Positions 60,380 through 64,000 of a stretch of DNA of 64,000 nt are shown here, piece by piece. The stretch lies in contig JARVLF010000011.1 of the NCBI GenBank assembly GCA_030849465.1, positions 420,814-484,813 of the forward strand, in the 5' to 3' direction. The notes under the pieces are model-generated. The model saw only the letters and a list, made by a program, of their open reading frames with translations. It did not search any database and had not been told where the DNA came from. Each line of letters opens with the position of its first letter. Within the stretch, counting starts at the first letter, position 1. A program made the position numbers and the translations under genes. This DNA comes from Moesziomyces globuligerus (Eukaryota > Basidiomycota > Ustilaginomycetes > Ustilaginales > Ustilaginaceae).

Positions 60380-61959
60380 CTACATGTCGATGTAAGAGCC
60401 GTCGCTGGGGCCCGGAGGGAAGACGTACTCGTCGATGGGGTCGGGGGCCCCTCCAGACACGGCGACGGACTCATGCGGCTGACGCTCAGAGTACAGCGAG
60501 TGCCAACACTCCGAGAAGCGCAGCATCACTCGCAGCAGGGGGAGGCGCAAGCGGGCCGTCGGGATCCGAAAGACGCGGCGGGTCGCAACCGTCCAACCGA
60601 AGGTCTCGGTCGGGATCGTCATCCGGTCGTACGACCGAGTGGCGCCTGGTCCCGGAGCACCCGCCACCGACAGGTTGGCGCGCTCCGCACGTTGGCGCGA
60701 GCGGCCCGTGGGAGTGCCGTCGCCCGGGTACTCCATCCCGGGGAAGGCGCGGATGCTTCGCTCGCAGTTGCCGACGTCGGCAAGGTGGCAGTGGGTGCAC
60801 ACCCGCGGAAGACGACTGCGCTCCCCATACGGATTGGGGAACGCCGACGGGAAACAGCTGCGATAGAGAGGAGAGGGTCAGCAGTCGCCAAGGCAAGAAC
60901 AGGAGCAGGGGGGCGCGGTACTTACGGTACTCCCAAGTCAGCGCATCGGCGGCACTGCCAACTCGGCCACGGCATGCAACCCTCGGTCAAGCGCATCATG
61001 ACAATGCGCTGCAGCCGCTGTTCGGCGTTGGAGCCCGCCGCGACGTCCCAGTCTCGAGGGTATCGACCCTCGGCCACACGCACCAACAAGTCAGCGACCT
61101 CGAACTGACCAGACCACCCGATGAGCTCGGCATGCGTCGGCTCGCGGTAGTTGGGGGGTGGCGGCGACGGAGTGCGGGGGGCCTCCCACCGAGGGGGAGG
61201 TGTCAACCGCTGCACATCCCGCTCAAAGACGGGTGTGGCGGCGCGGCCAAGAGGCCCGGAAGGTCCAGCGCGGCCGGGAACCGCAGAGAGGTCTGCCTCA
61301 ACGCCGTCGGAGGCAGCAATCGGGGGCGAAGGGAACACGTAAACGTCACCCCAACGCTCCAGCTGCTCTCCCAGCGACAACCCAACCGCGGCAGCCCGAC
61401 GCTCGCGGCTTACGCGTGCCTCCTCGTTCGCCGCCGCCATGCCCTCCACGGTGGGGGACGGCGGCGAGTACGAAGGCGACCTTGGCTCGGAAGCCGGGGC
61501 CGGACTGGCCGGCACGGGGAGCGGCGACCACGGGGCGTACACCGGGCTCCGGGGCGGCGACAGCGGTACGGGGGCGCCCGACACCCGGTCGCCGGAGGGC
61601 GTGGAGCCCAGGAAAAGGGCCTCCAGCGGCGCACGGCCACTGGAGTCGGAGGCCGCGGCGGACGCAGCTCGTGGCGGCGGCGGGGTCACGGCCGGCGAGG
61701 GAACCGGCTCGGCGGCAGAGGCGGACGCGCCACGCGGCCGCGGGCGCAAAGTGGTCCGGCGCCGCTTGGAGAGGGCCGACCCGGCCTCGGGTGAGGTCGG
61801 GCAGACAGGGGATGCCGGCCCAACAGGGGCCGGGGAAGCGGATGGCCCGGCCGTGGAATTGGCAGGGCGAGAGGGGGGCAAAGGGGTGGCTGCCGCGCGG
61901 GCGGCAGCGGCACGGGCGCGGGTCATGCGTGGGGAGGAGCGCATGTTGACAGGCGCCAT
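60380..61959 (-). CDS. Spliced antisense gene inside the retrotransposon; Pro/Ser-rich protein with paired CxxC motifs
   Basis: Two exons, complement(join(60380..60857,60926..61959)), 503 aa, from ATG 61959 in good context (ACCATGGC). The 68-nt intron has a canonical GTAAGT donor and an ATCGCAG acceptor. Residues 1-170 are Pro/Ser/Ala-rich with a basic KRRRTTLRPRPRG patch. 175-330 has helical character (EEARVSRERRAAAVGLSLGE, NAEQRLQRIVMMRLTEG). WQCRRC just before the intron and CTHC just after it, with a further Cys on each side (VPCF, GNCE), form a possible zinc-binding group that only the splice brings together. The family is not recognised. Its promoter would lie at the 3' LTR side. Because the region is very GC-rich, chance ORFs are common, which limits certainty. 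Confidence 0.58.
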
Positions 61960-62019
61960 GGTCGAGAAGGAGATGATGGGAGTAGGGACGGACACGGCCT
62001 CGACGGAGCTCGGCTCTTA

Positions 62020-62031
62020 AGAGGGGGGTAG
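62020..62031 (+). promoter_or_regulatory. Polypurine tract of the retrotransposon
   Basis: AGAGGGGGGTAG directly abuts the 3' LTR start TGTTACGGG at 62032, the expected place and composition for the plus-strand primer. One T interrupts the purine run. Confidence 0.8.
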
Positions 62032-62968
62032 TGTTACGGGCCTGGATTGGACCCTGATCGATGCAGGCACGCGTGAAGGGCGCAGGCCAAAATTCGACGC
62101 TCGAGCTACGAACGCGCCAAGTCGCGGTCCGGCGAGTGGAGGCCACTCGACGAATTCCCATAGCAATTCGCCGAGTGAGGCTCACTCAACGGACGGACTG
62201 TAGCGACCCCGGAAAACGACGAGCAGGCCCTACAGTGGACGGACCCGCCCGGAATCGAAGGGGAGGAGGAGAGGAGCGCTTGTTGCCCCAGGGACAACAA
62301 GCATAACGTGTAAGGGGGGACGTCATGCACAAGAGGGGCCGAGCTCGAGGAGGTGGGCGAAACCTCACTGCATCAATGAGATGCTGGCTGGGCCGTTTGA
62401 GACGGCGCCTTGCCACACGCTGGCCCTCCTGGTGAGGGCCAGTACTTAAAGCTTCAGCTCATCGAGTGTGATGGGGCTGCGCCCCATCCACTCTACTTTA
62501 CTTTACATCACTCCGTCGTTATCATTCGTCAGTATCACTGTCTTTCAGTCCATTCGTCTCACAGTAGCAATCGCAGGGCGTTGCTACTACTTGCGTGTGT
62601 GTTGTATCACCGCTTCAGACGTCGTCGACACCTCCATCGACGCTACGGCACCTACACCGTAGGCAGTACCTCCACTGCGGCCCTGGAACCTCAACCAGTG
62701 CCTCGACAACTGTCTGAGCATTACGAGCACTCGTGCGAAGACGGAAGTCCTTCACACGACGCCCAAAGGCGTCTGCAGCAATCGAGTCGTGCCGCGCTAC
62801 CTCTGAACGGGGTGCTCACAGTGGTCAGCCGATATCCGTTGAGTCGCGTCGACTCGCCGAATAACTCAGGCGATTCGTCGAGTTCACGCCACTCGCCGAA
62901 CGAGTCAAATAATTTGCCGAGTCCACGTCACTCGCCGAATAAGGATTTCGGGCACGCGACCCCTGACA
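62032..62968 (+). repeat. 3' LTR
   Basis: 937 bp, with the same ends as the 5' LTR. Differences seen: one G deleted in the CCGGCCCGG run, one G deleted in the AGAGGGGGCC run, A to G in GAGCATTACRAGC, and C to T in AATAATTYGCC. Followed by the target duplication GTCTG. Confidence 0.96.
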
Positions 62969-63423
62969 GTCTGCTTCAAAAATGGAGACGGTCCGCTACA
63001 GTCAGAGAGATGGTCAGCTACAAAAGGGAGACCATCAAGGGCAAGTAGCAGAGATGTGCACCCGTCAATGCCCATCACATCACCCACTCCCCTCCGCCAG
63101 CCAATATGTCATGGACAACCTGCCCTGTTTGCGGTCTCTCCTATGCGGCAACAAACATCACCAATCATTTGCGCAAGGCGCACAGCGGTGCACACGTCAG
63201 TCAGGAGGCTGCTGCTGCTGTTGGGCTGGTGGCATGCCAGTGCGGCCAGGTAGTGGTGAATGCTGCGGCACTGCGCAAGCACCAGGGCATCTGTAAGTGC
63301 CAGGGTGTACGGTCCCAGCCCACAGCAGCAGCCGCTGCAGCAGCAGAACATTTTGCTCCAGCACAGTCAGAATCAGCGCCGGCAGAGCAGACCGCAGCAG
63401 CAGCCATTGTGGCAGCTGCATCA
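62969..63423 (+). repeat. Telomere-linked unit, copy B, right part (after the retrotransposon)
   Basis: Continues copy B after the second GTCTG: a CTTCAAAAATGGAGACGG half-repeat, a CTACAGTCAGAGAG / CTACAAAAGGGAGACC segment, then the leader and 106 codons of a zinc-finger ORF. It matches copy C for 180 bp with one base changed (T at 63011, C at 63717). It is cut off at 63423 by telomeric repeats. Confidence 0.9.
63106..63423 (+). pseudogene. 5' fragment of a telomere-linked zinc-finger gene (106 codons, cut by TTAGGG)
   Basis: ATG 63106 opens MSWTTCPVCGLSYAATN. Two zinc-finger-like groups are visible: CPVC, eleven residues, HLRKAH (C2H2), and CQC, twelve residues, H, three residues, C. An Ala/Gln-rich stretch follows. 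At codon 107 the sequence becomes GGGTTAGGGTTAGGG, and the open frame that continues to 63540 is telomere and repeat sequence, not gene. The full protein is missing, so its function is unknown. N-terminal C2H2 fingers occur in telomere-linked RecQ helicases and in some non-LTR retrotransposons; both are candidates. Confidence 0.65.
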
Positions 63424-63438
63424 GGGTTAGGGTTAGGG
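63424..63438 (+). repeat. Interstitial telomeric repeats (GGG(TTAGGG)2)
   Basis: Short perfect telomeric tract in telomere orientation, joining the truncated gene of copy B to the start of copy C. Confidence 0.97.
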
Positions 63439-63859
63439 TTCCAGATCCTTTTGACGGTGGGTTTCCAACTTTTGGACGCGCTTGGCATCCAGCGGTCCCT
63501 GGTCTGCCCTCATGGAAGACGGTCCAATTCAAAAATCTGACGCGTTGAATTTCACAGGAAGACAGTCCGCTTCAAAAATCAAGACGGTCTGCTTCAAAAA
63601 TCAAGACGGTCCACTTCAAAAATCAAGACGGTCTGCTTCAAAAATCAAGACGGTCCACTTCAGAAATAAAGACGGTCTGCTTCAAAAATGGAGACGGTCC
63701 GCTACAGTCAGAGAGACGGTCAGCTACAAAAGGGAGACCATCAAGGGCAAGTAGCAGAGATGTGCACCCGTCAATGCCCATCACATCACCCACTCCCCTC
63801 CGCCAGCCAATATGTCATGGACAACCTGCCCTGTTTGCGGTCTCTCCTATGCGGCAACA
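63439..63859 (+). repeat. Telomere-linked unit, copy C (uninterrupted, capped by the telomere)
   Basis: 421 bp. The first 241 bp equal copy B left part, including the 22-bp tandem array (63565-63678); the next 180 bp equal copy B right part. It contains the intact target GTCTG (63675-63679), that is, the empty site of the retrotransposon. It ends at codon 16 of the zinc-finger ORF. Confidence 0.93.
63812..63859 (+). pseudogene. Second 5' fragment of the zinc-finger gene (16 codons, capped by the telomere)
   Basis: ATG 63812 repeats MSWTTCPVCGLSYAAT of copy B and then changes directly into the terminal GGGTTAGGG array. Confidence 0.75.
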
Positions 63860-64000
63860 GGGTTAGGGTTAGGGTTAGGGTTAGGGTTAGGGTTAGGGTT
63901 AGGGTTAGGGTTAGGGTTAGGGTTAGGGTTAGGGTTAGGGTTAGGGTTAGGTTAGGGTTAGGGTTAGGGTTAGGGTTAGGGTTAGGGTTAGGGTTAGGGT
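63860..64000 (+). repeat. Terminal telomere, (TTAGGG)n
   Basis: 141 bp of TTAGGG running to the end of the window, with a single five-base unit (TTAGG) near 63947-63951. The G-rich strand runs 5' to 3' outward, so this is the right chromosome end. Confidence 0.98.

Larger units (their letters stand above)
53797..62968 (+). mobile_element. Complete Ty3/Gypsy chromovirus LTR retrotransposon
   Basis: 9172 bp. Two LTRs (53797-54735 and 62032-62968) differ by only two substitutions and two single-base indels. The element is flanked by the 5-bp duplication GTCTG (53792-53796 and 62969-62973). Order: 5' LTR, primer-binding site, gag, pol (PR-RT-RNase H-IN-chromodomain), a ~1.9-kb extra segment with an antisense gene, polypurine tract, 3' LTR. 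Gag and pol are both open and all catalytic motifs are intact, so the copy may be active. The uninterrupted target is present in copy C of the host repeat at 63675-63679. Confidence 0.97.

Noticed and set aside
61158..61949. 263-codon sense-strand ORF downstream of pol
   Set aside because: Arg/Gly/Pro-rich and starting inside the antisense gene; the antisense frame is longer, spliced and has Cys pairs. A real sense ORF is not excluded but is not supported.
63424..63540. Continuation of the zinc-finger ORF to 144 codons
   Set aside because: Past codon 106 the frame reads telomeric repeats and the next unit; it is open only by chance.

Overview
The window is the right-hand end of a fungal chromosome. 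It ends in a (TTAGGG)n telomere at 63860-64000. The dense, mostly intron-poor, GC-rich gene set, the short GTAAGT...AG introns and the products (PDR-type ABC transporter, THO2, KIN4-like kinase, RhoGEF with a very long tail, MBD4-like glycosylase) suggest a basidiomycete, most likely a smut (Ustilaginales). The species is inferred from gene style and was not searched.

1-51550 is ordinary core genome. In order it holds: the 3' end of an aldo/keto reductase (+); a KIN4-like kinase (-); coatomer zeta RET3 (-, one intron); palmitoyl-protein thioesterase PPT1 (+); an MBD4-like DNA glycosylase (+); a histidine-phosphatase-fold protein with three introns (+); a large WD40-like protein (+); the complex I LYR subunit NDUFB9 (-, one intron); a full-size PDR/ABCG transporter (-); a PPR protein (-); a GYP1-like Rab GAP (-); an intron-bearing tRNA-Thr(CGT) (+); an LtrA-family membrane protein (+); a two-RRM protein (-, one intron); a DH-domain RhoGEF (+); THO2 (-, one intron); an unrecognised membrane protein with PA-box helical repeats (+); a universal stress protein with a long disordered arm (-); an AlkB-like dioxygenase (+); a purine phosphoribosyltransferase of the HPT1/XPT1 type (+); and VPS51 (-). 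Several neighbours are divergent pairs sharing a short promoter (RET3/PPT1, RRM/RhoGEF, THO2/membrane protein, USP/AlkB). No metabolic cluster is evident.

51551-64000 is subtelomere. A relatively AT-rich gene-free stretch leads into a 937-bp solo LTR flanked by a 5-bp target duplication. Next come three tandem copies (A, B, C) of a telomere-linked unit. All three start at the same base next to telomeric G-rich sequence, and each is cut off at a different point by TTAGGG repeats; the last is capped by the telomere itself. Copies B and C carry the start of a zinc-finger ORF. Copy B was interrupted by a complete, young Ty3/Gypsy chromovirus (53797-62968, GTCTG target duplication), and copy C preserves the uninterrupted target sequence.

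The retrotransposon has near-identical LTRs, Gag with a CCHC knuckle, and a Pol (PR-RT-RNaseH-IN-chromodomain) whose ATG overlaps the gag stop as TAATG. Its primer-binding site is complementary to a site inside its own LTR, which suggests Tf1-like self-priming. It also has repeated short palindromes in its LTRs and in Pol linkers, and a probable spliced antisense gene between pol and the 3' LTR. The subtelomere and this element hold the most unusual content of the window.
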